Shown piece after piece: positions 1-8,203 of a DNA stretch of 64,000 nucleotides (position 1 is its first letter; each line of letters starts with the position of its first letter). The notes under the pieces were generated by a model. The model did no database searches and had not been told where the DNA came from. It saw nothing but the letters and a program-made list of their open reading frames with translations. The position numbers and the translations under genes were made by a program. The DNA is taken from positions 1,674,001 through 1,738,000 of the forward strand of contig NZ_CP070969.1 in assembly GCF_017086365.1 (NCBI RefSeq). The letters run 5' to 3'. Source of the DNA: Paenibacillus tianjinensis. Lineage in GTDB: Bacteria > Bacillota > Bacilli > Paenibacillales > Paenibacillaceae.

Positions 1-1
1 G

Positions 2-1078
2 TTTGGACTGGTCTTATCCGGGGGAGGTGCGCGCGGAGCCTATGAAGTTGGAGTGGCTAAATATCTCGCTGATCAAAATTATATTCCAGCTGCTTACGCC
101 GGAGCCAGCATTGGGGCACTGAATGCGTCATTCTTGGGAACAGCCTCAACCTTTCAAGCTGGTGTAAAACATCTTGAGCAAATCTGGGGCTCGATTCAGT
201 CCAATGATGTCGTAAAATTAAATAAAGGACTTTTTGTGTTTGGATTTCTGCATGCATTATTCAAACGATCCTTGCAGTCCAGACCGGAATTAGCCCTGGT
301 AAATCCGTTGCTTCAGTTGGCAGCCGATAGCAGTCGTTTTTTTGGACGTTTAGGACAGGTGAGCCGTTTATTAAGTGATAATCCCCTATATTCAAACCTA
401 CAGAAGGGACTGTTGGATGACGGGTTTTTAAGGAATCTTCTTGAAGAAGAGCTGGCGCTTTACCGTGTAGAACATGCCGCTCCTATTTGGATCTCCGCCT
501 ACGCTAGTCAAGGGACTGTTGATGATATTTTAGCTTATCTTCTCTCGAATTTGGGCATTAAAGACAATCCGGATTCAGAGTACTTTAAATTAAGTGAAAT
601 TGATGAAAAGCAGCGTTTATCTGTAATTTTGGCGAGTGCTGCTATTCCAGTAGTTTATGGAAGTCATATCGTTGAAGGTAAACGTTACATCGATGGCGGG
701 GTTGGTGGAGAAAGAACGGCTAGGGGCAACACCCCTCTTGCGCCTTTGGTAGCATCCGGCTGTCGGCAATGTATAGTGGTCAATTTATCTGATGGAGCGA
801 TGTTTAATCGCCATGATTTTCCCGATACAGTTATTATTGAAGTAAGGCCGGAGACATCTATTCATCCCGATGGTATGCTATCCAGTCTTCTTGATTTCAG
901 GGAAGACCGTATTAAGGATTTAATTTCTATGGGTTATTCTGATGCAGAAAGATGTATAGGCAATGCGCTACTTGCTTTGAACCTGGTTCAAGATGGCAGA
1001 CGGAGCACATTAATTAGGGACGAAAGTATCCGGCGACTGGAGAACGATGGTTTTGATGAGATGTTGAAGAAATTGTAA
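2..1078 (+). CDS. Patatin-like phospholipase family protein (5' end cut by window)
   Basis: The reading frame is open from base 2, so the gene starts outside the window. The visible N-terminus carries the patatin glycine-rich loop SGGGARGAYEVG, then the nucleophile elbow GASIGAL (GxSxG, catalytic Ser) and, after about 190 residues, the D-G-G motif that supplies the catalytic Asp of the Ser-Asp dyad. Patatin-like proteins are acyl hydrolases acting on phospholipids or other lipid esters. No signal peptide or membrane segment is visible in the part seen, so a cytoplasmic or membrane-peripheral enzyme is likely. A GTG at 53 could be mistaken for the start, but the conserved loop lies upstream of it in the same frame. 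A strong terminator follows the stop. Family assignment is firm; substrate is unknown. Confidence 0.88.
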   Translation, partial: FGLVLSGGGARGAYEVGVAKYLADQNYIPAAYAGASIGALNASFLGTASTFQAGVKHLEQIWGSIQSNDVVKLNKGLFVFGFLHALFKRSLQSRPELALVNPLLQLAADSSRFFGRLGQVSRLLSDNPLYSNLQKGLLDDGFLRNLLEEELALYRVEHAAPIWISAYASQGTVDDILAYLLSNLGIKDNPDSEYFKLSEIDEKQRLSVILASAAIPVVYGSHIVEGKRYIDGGVGGERTARGNTPLAPLVASGCRQCIVVNLSDGAMFNRHDFPDTVIIEVRPETSIHPDGMLSSLLDFREDRIKDLISMGYSDAERCIGNALLALNLVQDGRRSTLIRDESIRRLENDGFDEMLKKL

Positions 1079-1112
1079 TTTTGAATGAACCTCCTGACTT
1101 AATTAAAGAAGT

Positions 1113-1151
1113 AGTATGCAGCCTAGGTTAGCTGGCTGCATACTTTTTTTA
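1113..1151 (+). terminator. Rho-independent terminator after the patatin-like gene
   Basis: An 11-bp perfect stem (AGTATGCAGCC / GGCTGCATACT) is followed by a run of seven T. It closes the patatin-like transcription unit. The following 190 bases up to the cre-like site hold only a small hairpin (ACAGCGT / ACGCTGT near 1174-1196) and no gene. Confidence 0.85.
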
Positions 1152-1338
1152 TGTTACTATTCTTTTTAAACGCTTATACAGCGTAATAAATACGCTGTAA
1201 CGGTAGATTGCTCCGTATGCTTTATACCCCCTGAAATGATATATAAAAAGTACGGTAATACCTTTAATTCGGAGAAAGACGCACTTTTTTGATTATGCTA
1301 CGATTTGCTTTGAGAAAGGGGGCTGTGTTCCTGAACCT

Positions 1339-1352
1339 TGTAAGCGCTTAAT
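1339..1352 (+). promoter_or_regulatory. cre-like CcpA site upstream of the xylanase gene
   Basis: TGTAAGCGCTTAAT matches the catabolite-responsive element consensus TGWAANCGNTNWCA at 12 of 14 positions, 36 nt before the start codon. Carbon catabolite repression of a secreted xylanase would be expected. Identified by eye only. Confidence 0.5.
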
Positions 1353-1387
1353 TGTCACCCAAAATGTATAACAGAGGAGTGCAATGC

Positions 1388-4300
1388 ATGAGTAGAATGG
1401 TTAAAAAAATTTTCTCCGTCGTATTGGCGGCCAGTCTGCTGCTTCCGTTAGGCAGGATTGCTCCGGTTGCCCGGGCAGCTGAAACGGGCCAGGAAGAGAC
1501 CCGAACGGTTTATCATGAAACCTTTGCGGGCGGGGCAGGAAAAGCAGTCAACTCAGGAGGGGCAAGTCTTGCAGCAGTCACCGGTAAAGTTTTTGACGGC
1601 AATGCCGACGGTGCGGCTTTATACGTAAATAACAGAGTGAACAACTGGGATGCCGCGGATTTCAAGTTCAGCGATCTCGGTCTCGAAAACGGGAAAGCGT
1701 ATACCGTAACTGCCATTGTCTATGTGGATGCAAATGTGAGTTTGCCTGACGGCGCAAAGGCGGCGCTTCAAACTGTAAGCAGCTATGGGAATTATGCGGA
1801 AGCAGCTTATGAAGCCGGGAAGGCGGTCATTCTGACCAAAGAATTCACCGTGGATACAAGCAAGGATCAGGCTTTGCGTATTAATTCCAACAGTGCCGGA
1901 GCTGCAGTTCCTTTCTATATCGGAGACATTCTTTTTACCGAGAAGGTAATCACGGATGTTGGAGAAGAGCCGGCCAGAGAACCGGCAATACCGTTCAGTA
2001 CAATTACCTTTGAAGATCAGACTGCTGGCGGCTTCATAGGCAGAGCTGGAACGGAAACGCTGAGTATCACGAATGAAGACAATCACACTGGAGAGGGCTC
2101 CTATGCGCTGAAGGTGGAAGGCAGAACCTCAACCTGGCATGGACCTTCCCTGCGTGTAGAGAAATATGTGGATAAGGGCAGTGAATATAAAATTTCAGCC
2201 TGGGTGAAGCTGATTGATCCGGCAAGCGCGCAGCTTCAGCTGTCTACGCAGGTCGGCAATGGAAGCAGTGCCAATTACGTGGCGCTTTCCCCTAAGACCA
2301 TCAACGCTGCCGACGGCTGGGTGAAATTCGAGGGAAGCTACCGCTATAACAGTGTGGGCGGCGAATATCTCACGATCTATATTGAAAGTTCGAATAACGC
2401 CGCAGCCTCCTTTTATATCGACGATATCAGCTTTGAGCCGACCGGCACTGGCCCTGTTGCCATCCAAAAGGATCTGGTTCCTGTAAAAGCGGCTTATCAG
2501 AACGATTTTCTGATCGGCAATGCAATTACCGCGGAGGATCTGGAAGGGGTCCGGCTGGAGCTGCTCAAAATGCATCACAACGTTGCAACCGCCGGCAATG
2601 CCATGAAACCGGATGCGCTGCAGCCGACAAAGGGAAATTTTACTTTTGACGCCGCGGATGCCATGGTTGACAAGGTTCTGACTGAAGGTATGCAGATGCA
2701 CGGGCATGTGCTGGTATGGCATCAGCAGTCTCCGGCGTGGATGAATACAGCCACAGATGCCGAAGGGAATACGACTGCACTGGGGCGGGACGAGGCGCTC
2801 GTCAATTTGCGGACCCATATCCAAACGGTCATGGAGCATTTCGGGGATAAGGTAATCTCCTGGGATGTTGTGAATGAGGCGATGAACGATAATCCGCCAA
2901 ATCCGACCGATTGGGAAACCTCGCTGCGCCAGGCTCCTTGGAAGAGTGCAATTGGAGCAGACTATGTCGAGCAAGCCTTCCTGGCAGCCAGGGGTGTGCT
3001 GGACGCCCATCCGGATTGGGATATCAAGCTGTATTATAACGATTATAACGAAGACAACCAGAATAAAGCACAGGCTATCTATAACATGGTCAAAACGATC
3101 AATGATAGGTATGCGCTTACTCATCCCGGCAAGCTCCTCATCGACGGTGTCGGCATGCAGTCGCACTACAGCATTAATACCAATCCCGACAATGTGAAAT
3201 TGTCTCTGGAAAAATTTATTTCCCTTGGAGTAGAGGTAAGCATCACTGAGCTCGATATTCAGGCCGGAAGCAACTATCAGCTGTCTGACAAGCTCGCGGA
3301 TGCCCAGGGTTATCTCTACGCACAATTAATGAATCTGTATAAAGCTCATTCCGCCAATATTGCCAGAATTACGTTCTGGGGCATGGATGACAATACGAGC
3401 TGGAGAGCCTCTTCCAATCCGCTGTTGTTCGATAAGAGTCTCCAGGCCAAACCGGCTTACTACGGAGTTATCGATCCTGCTAAATTTATGGCAGAGCACC
3501 AGCCGGATACTACCGATGCCAATGTCTCCACTGCAGTCTATGGCTCGCCAAAAGTAGATGGTACGGTTGATGCGGTATGGAGCAATGCATCCGAGCTGCA
3601 GGTCAACCGTTATCAGCTGGCTTGGCAGGGAGCCACAGGAGTCGCTAAGACCCTCTGGGATGATCAGAACCTGTATGTGCTGATTCAAGTCAGCGATGCA
3701 CAGCTTGATAAAGGCAGCCCCAATGCATGGGAGCAGGATTCCGTTGAAATATTCCTGGATCAGAATAATGCCAAAACCTCGTTCTATCAGGACGATGACG
3801 GGCAGTTCCGGGTTAATTTTGACAATGAAACGACTTTCAATCCGCCAGCTATAGCCGCAGGCTTCGAATCGGCAACCAAGGTATCCGGAACAAACTACAC
3901 GGTTGAAGTTAAGCTTCCGCTTAACAAAGTTTCGGCAGCCAATGACAAGAAGCTCGGCTTCGACATCCAGATCAATGATGCCAAAGACGGGGCACGGCAA
4001 AGTGTTGCTGCATGGAATGATACAACCGGCAACGGCTATCAGGACACTTCTATTTATGGTGTACTTACCCTCTCGGGCAAAAGTGTTAGTTCGGAACCAA
4101 CACCGACAACAACACCGACACCGACAGCGTCACCGACCTCAACACCAACGCCAACACCGACACCGACACCGACACCGACACCAGCAGCGTTACCCGGCGG
4201 CAGCAGCAGTGCAACTACCCCGCAGCCAGTAACCGTTGAGGGCAAAGACGGAATCGTTACAATCAAACCGGCGGTGAAGACGGAAGGCGGAGCAGCAAAA

Positions 4301-5407
4301 GCAGTAGTTTTGGGCGATCATATGAAGAAGGCGCTTGAACAGGCAGTTCCGGCAGCAGACGGTAAAAAACACATCGTAATCGACCTGCCGAAGCAGACAG
4401 GCGCAGCCTCCTATGAAGTTCAACTGCCCGCTCAAAATTTAAAAGGGCAGCAAAACATCATGCTGCTGATAAAGACAGACCTAGGAACGATGGAGCTTCC
4501 AAGTAACATGCTGTCCGGTGTTACAGCAGACACTGAGGTATTGTCCGTCCGTATACAGCAAGCTTCCACGGATAATCTTGATGCGGCAGCCCGCAGTGTC
4601 ATTGGCCAAGGTCCGGTAATTGGACTGAGTCTGACTGCCGGCGGCAAAGCCATAGCCTTGAGCAGTCCAGATATGTCCATAAAGATCTCCATTCCTTATA
4701 CCCCGGCAGCAGCCCAGCTCGGCAATAAGGGTTCACTTATGGCAGGTCAGATCGACAGCAAAGGAAGTTTGACAGCGATTCCGAACAGCCGTTATGACGC
4801 GGCTAGCGGATCACTAGTATTCCATGCCGCGCAATCCGGTACCTATGCGGTAGCCTATAAGCCGGTAAGCTTCTCAGACCTGGGGAATCTGTCTTGGGCT
4901 CAAGACGCGATCAGCGCCATGGCCGCCCGGGATATTGTTCAGGGCACCGCTGAGAACAGCTTCTCCCCGGCTTCTTCTGTAAAGCGTGCAGATTTCATCA
5001 CACTGCTTGTAAGAGCTCTTGAACTGAAGGGTACAGGGCAAGCTGCTGCGGGCTTCACCGATATCCCGGCAGATGCTTATTACAGCAATGAACTGGCTAT
5101 CGCGCAGCAGCTGGGCATCGTAAACGGCTATGCAGACCATTCCTTCCGTCCGGACAGCCCGGTCTCCCGTCAGGAAATGATGGTGCTCGCTGCGCGCGCG
5201 CTGGCTGCAGCAGGTGTAGAGATCTCTGGCAGCGGAAGTCTGGATGCTTACGCGGATGCAGCGGAGGTATCAGGATATGCTGCAGACAGCGTATCCCTGT
5301 TGGTTAAAGCCGGCGTTGTTACCGGCAAGAACGGCAGGTTAGCACCGGAAGACACACTCACCCGCGCGGAAGCGGCTGTGATTGTGTACCGGATTTGGGG
5401 GCTGTAA
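1388..5407 (+). CDS. SLH-anchored multidomain endo-1,4-beta-xylanase (CBM22-CBM22-GH10-CBM9-SLH)
   Basis: Secreted, cell-surface GH10 xylanase that cuts the beta-1,4-xylan backbone. From the ATG at 1388 (GAGGAG 8 nt upstream; an in-frame TTG at 1352 has no ribosome site) the order is: signal peptide about 1-31 ending ARA-AE; two CBM22-like modules (about 38-182 and 203-352); GH10 barrel about 360-700 with acid/base Glu497 in WDVVNEA and nucleophile Glu621 in ITELDIQ; CBM9-like module about 714-896; a Pro/Thr-rich linker about 903-935; a domain I do not recognise, about 940-1155, of the kind seen before SLH repeats; and three SLH repeats about 1161-1339 that would bind pyruvylated wall polymer. 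It sits alone between terminators with a cre-like site in front. The length of about 1340 residues is normal for this architecture. Confidence 0.93.
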   Translation: MSRMVKKIFSVVLAASLLLPLGRIAPVARAAETGQEETRTVYHETFAGGAGKAVNSGGASLAAVTGKVFDGNADGAALYVNNRVNNWDAADFKFSDLGLENGKAYTVTAIVYVDANVSLPDGAKAALQTVSSYGNYAEAAYEAGKAVILTKEFTVDTSKDQALRINSNSAGAAVPFYIGDILFTEKVITDVGEEPAREPAIPFSTITFEDQTAGGFIGRAGTETLSITNEDNHTGEGSYALKVEGRTSTWHGPSLRVEKYVDKGSEYKISAWVKLIDPASAQLQLSTQVGNGSSANYVALSPKTINAADGWVKFEGSYRYNSVGGEYLTIYIESSNNAAASFYIDDISFEPTGTGPVAIQKDLVPVKAAYQNDFLIGNAITAEDLEGVRLELLKMHHNVATAGNAMKPDALQPTKGNFTFDAADAMVDKVLTEGMQMHGHVLVWHQQSPAWMNTATDAEGNTTALGRDEALVNLRTHIQTVMEHFGDKVISWDVVNEAMNDNPPNPTDWETSLRQAPWKSAIGADYVEQAFLAARGVLDAHPDWDIKLYYNDYNEDNQNKAQAIYNMVKTINDRYALTHPGKLLIDGVGMQSHYSINTNPDNVKLSLEKFISLGVEVSITELDIQAGSNYQLSDKLADAQGYLYAQLMNLYKAHSANIARITFWGMDDNTSWRASSNPLLFDKSLQAKPAYYGVIDPAKFMAEHQPDTTDANVSTAVYGSPKVDGTVDAVWSNASELQVNRYQLAWQGATGVAKTLWDDQNLYVLIQVSDAQLDKGSPNAWEQDSVEIFLDQNNAKTSFYQDDDGQFRVNFDNETTFNPPAIAAGFESATKVSGTNYTVEVKLPLNKVSAANDKKLGFDIQINDAKDGARQSVAAWNDTTGNGYQDTSIYGVLTLSGKSVSSEPTPTTTPTPTASPTSTPTPTPTPTPTPTPAALPGGSSSATTPQPVTVEGKDGIVTIKPAVKTEGGAAKAVVLGDHMKKALEQAVPAADGKKHIVIDLPKQTGAASYEVQLPAQNLKGQQNIMLLIKTDLGTMELPSNMLSGVTADTEVLSVRIQQASTDNLDAAARSVIGQGPVIGLSLTAGGKAIALSSPDMSIKISIPYTPAAAQLGNKGSLMAGQIDSKGSLTAIPNSRYDAASGSLVFHAAQSGTYAVAYKPVSFSDLGNLSWAQDAISAMAARDIVQGTAENSFSPASSVKRADFITLLVRALELKGTGQAAAGFTDIPADAYYSNELAIAQQLGIVNGYADHSFRPDSPVSRQEMMVLAARALAAAGVEISGSGSLDAYADAAEVSGYAADSVSLLVKAGVVTGKNGRLAPEDTLTRAEAAVIVYRIWGL
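4098..4182 (+). repeat. Pro/Thr linker-coding short tandem repeat inside the xylanase gene
   Basis: Degenerate hexamer repeats of the type ACCGAC/ACACCG encode a (Pro-Thr)n linker between the CBM9 module and the C-terminal region. Such repeats change length by slippage. It is in frame and is not a CRISPR. Confidence 0.8.
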
Positions 5408-5440
5408 GCACAAGCCGGAATCCTGTTTCACGGCTCATTA

Positions 5441-5480
5441 AAAACGAAGACCCTTCTTACGAAAGGGTCTTCGTTTTTTT
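5441..5480. terminator. Bidirectional terminator between the convergent xylanase and DUF3788 genes
   Basis: A stem AAAACGAAGACCCTTC / GAAAGGGTCTTCGTTTT with a TTAC loop is flanked by A and T tracts, so it can end transcription from both sides. It overlaps the last codons of the minus-strand gene. Confidence 0.85.
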
Positions 5481-5897
5481 CTTAATACGTATCAGACGCT
5501 CAATATCCTCCAGTTGCTGGACTTCAGTTATTTTTAGCCACAGCCATCTTCCATCATGATACTGGGCAGCGGAATCGACTTCCGCTTGGAAGGCTTCAGA
5601 AAATTCCTCCCGCTTGTCCTGATATTTAGCGAGTTCTTTTTTCCCCAGTACTAGCAGGAGGGTAAATCCGTTGTTTTTTTCGGGGAACATGTTGAACAAG
5701 GTCTTCCCGCTCTTGCGGTATCTGATATTCCAGCCGTAATTCTTCCCGCCATAATTCCATTCCGCTTCATGATCATAATTTTGCCTGGCAAATTCCTTCA
5801 TATTGACCCATGCTTCGTTTGCCTGAATGCCGAGGGCCGGCATGAGTTCCTCCTCTGACGGCATACAGCTTTTTTCCGTAAATCGATGGCTGATCAT
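5457..5897 (-). CDS. DUF3788 family protein
   Basis: A 146-residue soluble protein resembling the DUF3788 family: WNYGGKNYGWNIRYRKSGK, FPEKNNGFTLLLVLGKKE and a C-terminal DGRWLWLKI segment are the recognisable blocks. No signal peptide or membrane segment. The biochemical function of the family is not known to me; related proteins are small, single-domain and often encoded alone. It is monocistronic, with an ATG start at 5897 and a shared bidirectional terminator at its 3' end. Family call from memory of motif pattern. Confidence 0.75.
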   Translation of the reverse strand: MISHRFTEKSCMPSEEELMPALGIQANEAWVNMKEFARQNYDHEAEWNYGGKNYGWNIRYRKSGKTLFNMFPEKNNGFTLLLVLGKKELAKYQDKREEFSEAFQAEVDSAAQYHDGRWLWLKITEVQQLEDIERLIRIKKKTKTLS

Positions 5898-5976
5898 ACA
5901 ATCACGCTCCTAAATGATCTCGTTCGCTGACAAATCTAAACCTTGTGAATATTGTAACCTTTATCCATATTGGCAG

Positions 5977-6026
5977 CAAAAAGAGACAGCCCCTTTCGGA
6001 TCATCATCCGTCAGGCAGCTGTCTCA
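5977..6026 (-). terminator. Terminator-like hairpin downstream of the tRNA-Pro remnant
   Basis: GAGACAGC / GCTGTCTC arms enclose an inner CGGAT / ATCCG stem; on the minus strand the hairpin is followed by a short U tract. Position and sequence resemble the terminator of the intact tRNA-Pro at 7579-7627 (AGACAACCCCCT versus GAGACAGCCCCT), which suggests the two are duplicated. It could now terminate the minus-strand SDR gene. Confidence 0.6.
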
Positions 6027-6079
6027 TGCGGTGAAGGGGAGTCTGCAGTATTAATCCATACCACCGGTAAGTACATGTT

Positions 6080-6130
6080 TGGTTGAGACGACAGGATTTG
6101 AATCTGCGGCCTATTCCTCCCGAATGAATG
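6080..6130 (-). pseudogene. tRNA-Pro remnant (3' half conserved, 5' part lost)
   Basis: Read on the minus strand, this stretch matches the 3' two-thirds of the intact tRNA-Pro(CGG) at 7643-7719 with 42 of 50 positions identical, including the encoded CCA end, the T arm and the anticodon loop TTCGGGA. The anticodon stem shows two paired changes that keep pairing plus one broken pair. Beyond the anticodon stem the D arm and the 5' acceptor strand cannot be aligned, so no cloverleaf forms. It is either a decayed duplicate or a relic attachment site. Confidence 0.75.
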
Positions 6131-6208
6131 TGGCATTCCTCGGTATCTTTCTTAACCTGATCTTATCCTCCCAAGCAGCCATTTCAGGGCTGGTGGTGCC
6201 TCCTCTTT

Positions 6209-7054
6209 TTATGCGAAATAGTGCCCCTCTTCGAGGTCGGCGAGCAGGCCGGGCTGCTGCGGCTCCCAGCCCAGCAGATCCCTTGTTGCCGGGCTTGCCT
6301 GGGCAGTGTTATACAGGCTTGCGAGATCGAGTGAAACAATTTCGCCAAGAAAGCCGAAATGGTCGGCGGCTTCTTCAGCTGTTATGCTGACCGCCGGTAT
6401 GTTTAAATGGCGCCCGATGACCCCGGCGATTTCGCGAAGCGGAATACCTTCATCACCTGCGCCAAACAGCCTTGAGCCTGCCGGGGCAGATTCCAGCGCC
6501 AGTCGGTACAGGACTGCCGCATCTAGACGGTGCACTGCCAGCCAGCGGTTGCTTCCGTCGCCGATATAGGCGGCGATGCCCTTCGCCCGGGCAATGTTGA
6601 TCATCATCGGCACGAAGCCTCTATCGCCTTCGCCATGCACGGAAGGGGATAGGGAGACGATGGCTGACCGGATTCCCCGCTCTGCCAATGCGAGTACTGC
6701 TTGGTCGACTGCAGTTCCGTTGGCGTGGGCTGTAGTAATGAACGGCTTCCCAGTGCCTTCGAGTGCTGCTCCCATGGCCTGAACAGCCCGTAAATCAAGG
6801 GCCAGCGCACCGTCAAAGTCGGAAAAATCATTGGTGAACGCCAGATGAATTACACCGTCCGCAGCAGCGGCGGCACTGCGCAGCGTATCGAGATCCTCCA
6901 GCGTGCCGTACACCGCCCCGGCTCCCGCCGCCTTTAAACCCGCAGCCTTCTCTTCAGAACGGCAAAGACCCGTCACTGTATGGCCCGCATCGGTCAATTC
7001 CCTGACGACTGCAGAACCGATATACCCTGTTGCTCCTGTAACAAAAACATGCAT
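6209..7054 (-). CDS. SDR family NAD(P)-dependent oxidoreductase (extended/atypical type)
   Basis: A 281-residue Rossmann-fold protein. The N-terminal GATGYIGSAV is the TGxxGxxG nucleotide-binding motif, followed by the CR..EK region, VIHLAF at strand 4 and a C-terminal substrate domain. A usable Tyr-x-x-x-Lys catalytic pair is not evident (SLSPSVHGEGDRG lies where it would be expected), as in atypical SDRs. Substrate unknown; such enzymes are often stress or aldehyde-responsive. It is transcribed divergently from a MerR regulator at 7143, with a MerR-type promoter between them. The start at 7054 has GGAGGG nearby. Cytoplasmic. Confidence 0.85.
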   Translation of the reverse strand: MHVFVTGATGYIGSAVVRELTDAGHTVTGLCRSEEKAAGLKAAGAGAVYGTLEDLDTLRSAAAAADGVIHLAFTNDFSDFDGALALDLRAVQAMGAALEGTGKPFITTAHANGTAVDQAVLALAERGIRSAIVSLSPSVHGEGDRGFVPMMINIARAKGIAAYIGDGSNRWLAVHRLDAAVLYRLALESAPAGSRLFGAGDEGIPLREIAGVIGRHLNIPAVSITAEEAADHFGFLGEIVSLDLASLYNTAQASPATRDLLGWEPQQPGLLADLEEGHYFA

Positions 7055-7095
7055 ATTTTTGCCCTCCTTTAGTTATTGACTGGCTGAACAGTTCA

Positions 7096-7126
7096 AGCAT
7101 AAACTATGAAGTGAACTCTAGGGCAA
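7096..7126 (-). promoter_or_regulatory. MerR-type promoter with 19-bp spacer driving the SDR gene
   Basis: On the minus strand TTGCCC (7126-7121) and TATGCT (7101-7096) are separated by 19 bp. The long spacer is the hallmark of MerR-activated promoters, and it contains the partial dyad AGTTCACT. The regulator gene is divergent and starts just downstream on the other strand. A plausible sigma-A promoter for merR itself (TTGACT at 7076, TAAACT at 7100) overlaps it. Confidence 0.6.
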
Positions 7127-7142
7127 GCGGCTTAAAGGAGGA

Positions 7143-7562
7143 ATGATGATGAAAATTCAGGAACTGGCAGACAAGATGGGATTAACGATCCATACGATCC
7201 GTTTTTATGAGAAGGAAGGCTTGCTGGATAACCGGCATGTCCGCCGGGAGAGCAACAATTACCGCAACTATTCAGACGAAGCTGTCGAGCGGTTGAAGCT
7301 GATCAAGAAGTTCCAGTCCATCGGCTGTTCGCTGGCCGAACTGAAGGAAGCGCTGGAGGACCACGACACCAATGCGCGCAGCAACATGCAGATCATAGAA
7401 TGGATTCACGCTAAGAAACAGGAGATTGAACACAAGAAGGAAGAATACGATCAAATGCTGGTCACCCTGAACTGGATGCTGGAGTACCGGACTCTGCTCA
7501 TCAACGATCCGCAAAAAGCACAGGAAATGCTAAAGGCTTGGCATGCCCGAGTAACAGAGTGA
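7143..7562 (+). CDS. MerR family transcriptional regulator
   Basis: A 139-residue protein with an N-terminal winged helix-turn-helix (KIQELADKMGLTIHTIRFYEKEGLL), typical MerR recognition residues RFYEKEGL, then a coiled-coil dimerisation helix (HAKKQEIEHKKEEYDQMLVTL). There is no cysteine set for metal binding, so it is of the organic-effector/stress type rather than a mercury or copper sensor. AAGGAGG at 7135-7141 favours the second or third of three tandem ATG codons (7146 or 7149) as the true start. Divergent from the SDR gene, which is its likely target; related regulators act by untwisting 19-bp-spaced promoters. Confidence 0.88.
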   Translation: MMMKIQELADKMGLTIHTIRFYEKEGLLDNRHVRRESNNYRNYSDEAVERLKLIKKFQSIGCSLAELKEALEDHDTNARSNMQIIEWIHAKKQEIEHKKEEYDQMLVTLNWMLEYRTLLINDPQKAQEMLKAWHARVTE

Positions 7563-7578
7563 GCTAATTACGAGCAAT

Positions 7579-7627
7579 AAAAAAGACAACCCCCTTCAGG
7601 ATTACTAATCCGTTAGGGTGTTGTCTT
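7579..7627 (-). terminator. Terminator of the tRNA-Pro gene
   Basis: AAGACAACCCCCT pairs with AGGGTGTTGTCTT around a loop; on the minus strand a U run follows. It also lies just past the merR stop codon and may serve both directions. Confidence 0.75.
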
Positions 7628-7642
7628 AACATCATATTAGGA

Positions 7643-7719
7643 TGGTCGAGACGACAGGATTTGAACCTGCGACCTCTTGCTCCCGAAGCAAGCGCTCTAC
7701 CAAGCTGAGCCACGTCTCG
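7643..7719 (-). tRNA. tRNA-Pro (anticodon CGG)
   Basis: Read on the minus strand, a full cloverleaf is visible: acceptor stem CGAGACG/CGTCTCG, D arm GCTC-AGCTTGGTA-GAGC, anticodon stem CTTGC/GCAAG with loop TTCGGGA (anticodon CGG, proline codon CCG), T arm with TTCAAAT, discriminator A and encoded CCA. Length is 77 nt with CCA. Confidence 0.95.
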
Positions 7720-7830
7720 TTCTTCTAAACAATCAGAATTATACGCCTGGATGTAAACGCTGTAAATATTCATTTTGCGGCAGATTTAAGGCAGTTTAGT
7801 GGCGAAAATAGAGAGTTCTCCGGCCAAAGA

Positions 7831-7859
7831 TTGACAGAGCCAGGAGCACTGGCTATACT
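7831..7859 (+). promoter_or_regulatory. Sigma-A promoter of the alaS T-box leader
   Basis: A consensus TTGACA (7831-7836) and TATACT (7854-7859) are separated by exactly 17 bp; transcription would start near 7866, just before the T-box leader. Confidence 0.85.
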
Positions 7860-7865
7860 TGAAAT

Positions 7866-8153
7866 GTTAAAATGCAAATCGGAAAAAACGTTGATGAAAT
7901 GGAGTACGCCGGAGCATGGCTCCCTCAGAGAACGGGTTCCGTTACGGGATTATTTCGTAATGGCTGTGAGAACCCGGAAGACAGACCGGCAGAAAGCTGA
8001 TTTCGGAGTGCGGGGAAATCCCGCCGGGGGCGCCCGTTAACAGCCGCGACAAGGCGATCGTCTGCAGGTGTCCGTATTTATTAACGGGTCAAGGCGATAA
8101 CCAGGGTGGTACCGCGATAATAATCGTCCCTGAATTTATTCAGGGGCGTTTTT
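7866..8153 (+). promoter_or_regulatory. T-box riboswitch leader (tRNA-Ala sensing) of alaS
   Basis: The hallmark T-box sequence AGGGTGGTACCGCG lies at 8103-8116, followed by the intrinsic terminator CGTCCCTG / CAGGGGCG with a T run (8125-8153). Upstream is about 230 nt of structured leader that would form stem I. A candidate Ala specifier is GCT at 7963-7965 followed by GTGAGA; this assignment is my reading by eye. Uncharged tRNA-Ala would pair with the T-box bulge, form the antiterminator and allow alaS expression. Confidence 0.93.
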
Positions 8154-8203
8154 GTGTTCTCCGGCATACTTATGCCGCACTAATGATAAGACGGGGGCTG
8201 TAC

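Noticed and set aside
2195..3325. Antisense open frame of 376 codons opposite the xylanase GH10 domain
   Set aside because: The coding strand has the full GH10 catalytic signature; the antisense translation has no domain.
4098..4182. Tandem repeat in the xylanase gene as a possible mobile or CRISPR repeat
   Set aside because: It encodes a Pro-Thr linker between domains and has no spacer structure.
7564..7773. Minus-strand open frame over the tRNA-Pro gene
   Set aside because: It reads through the tRNA and its terminator; a clean cloverleaf accounts for the region.
7831..8040. Open reading frame of 69 codons before alaS
   Set aside because: It lies wholly in the T-box leader, has no ribosome site at its ATG-like start, and the RNA structure explains the sequence.
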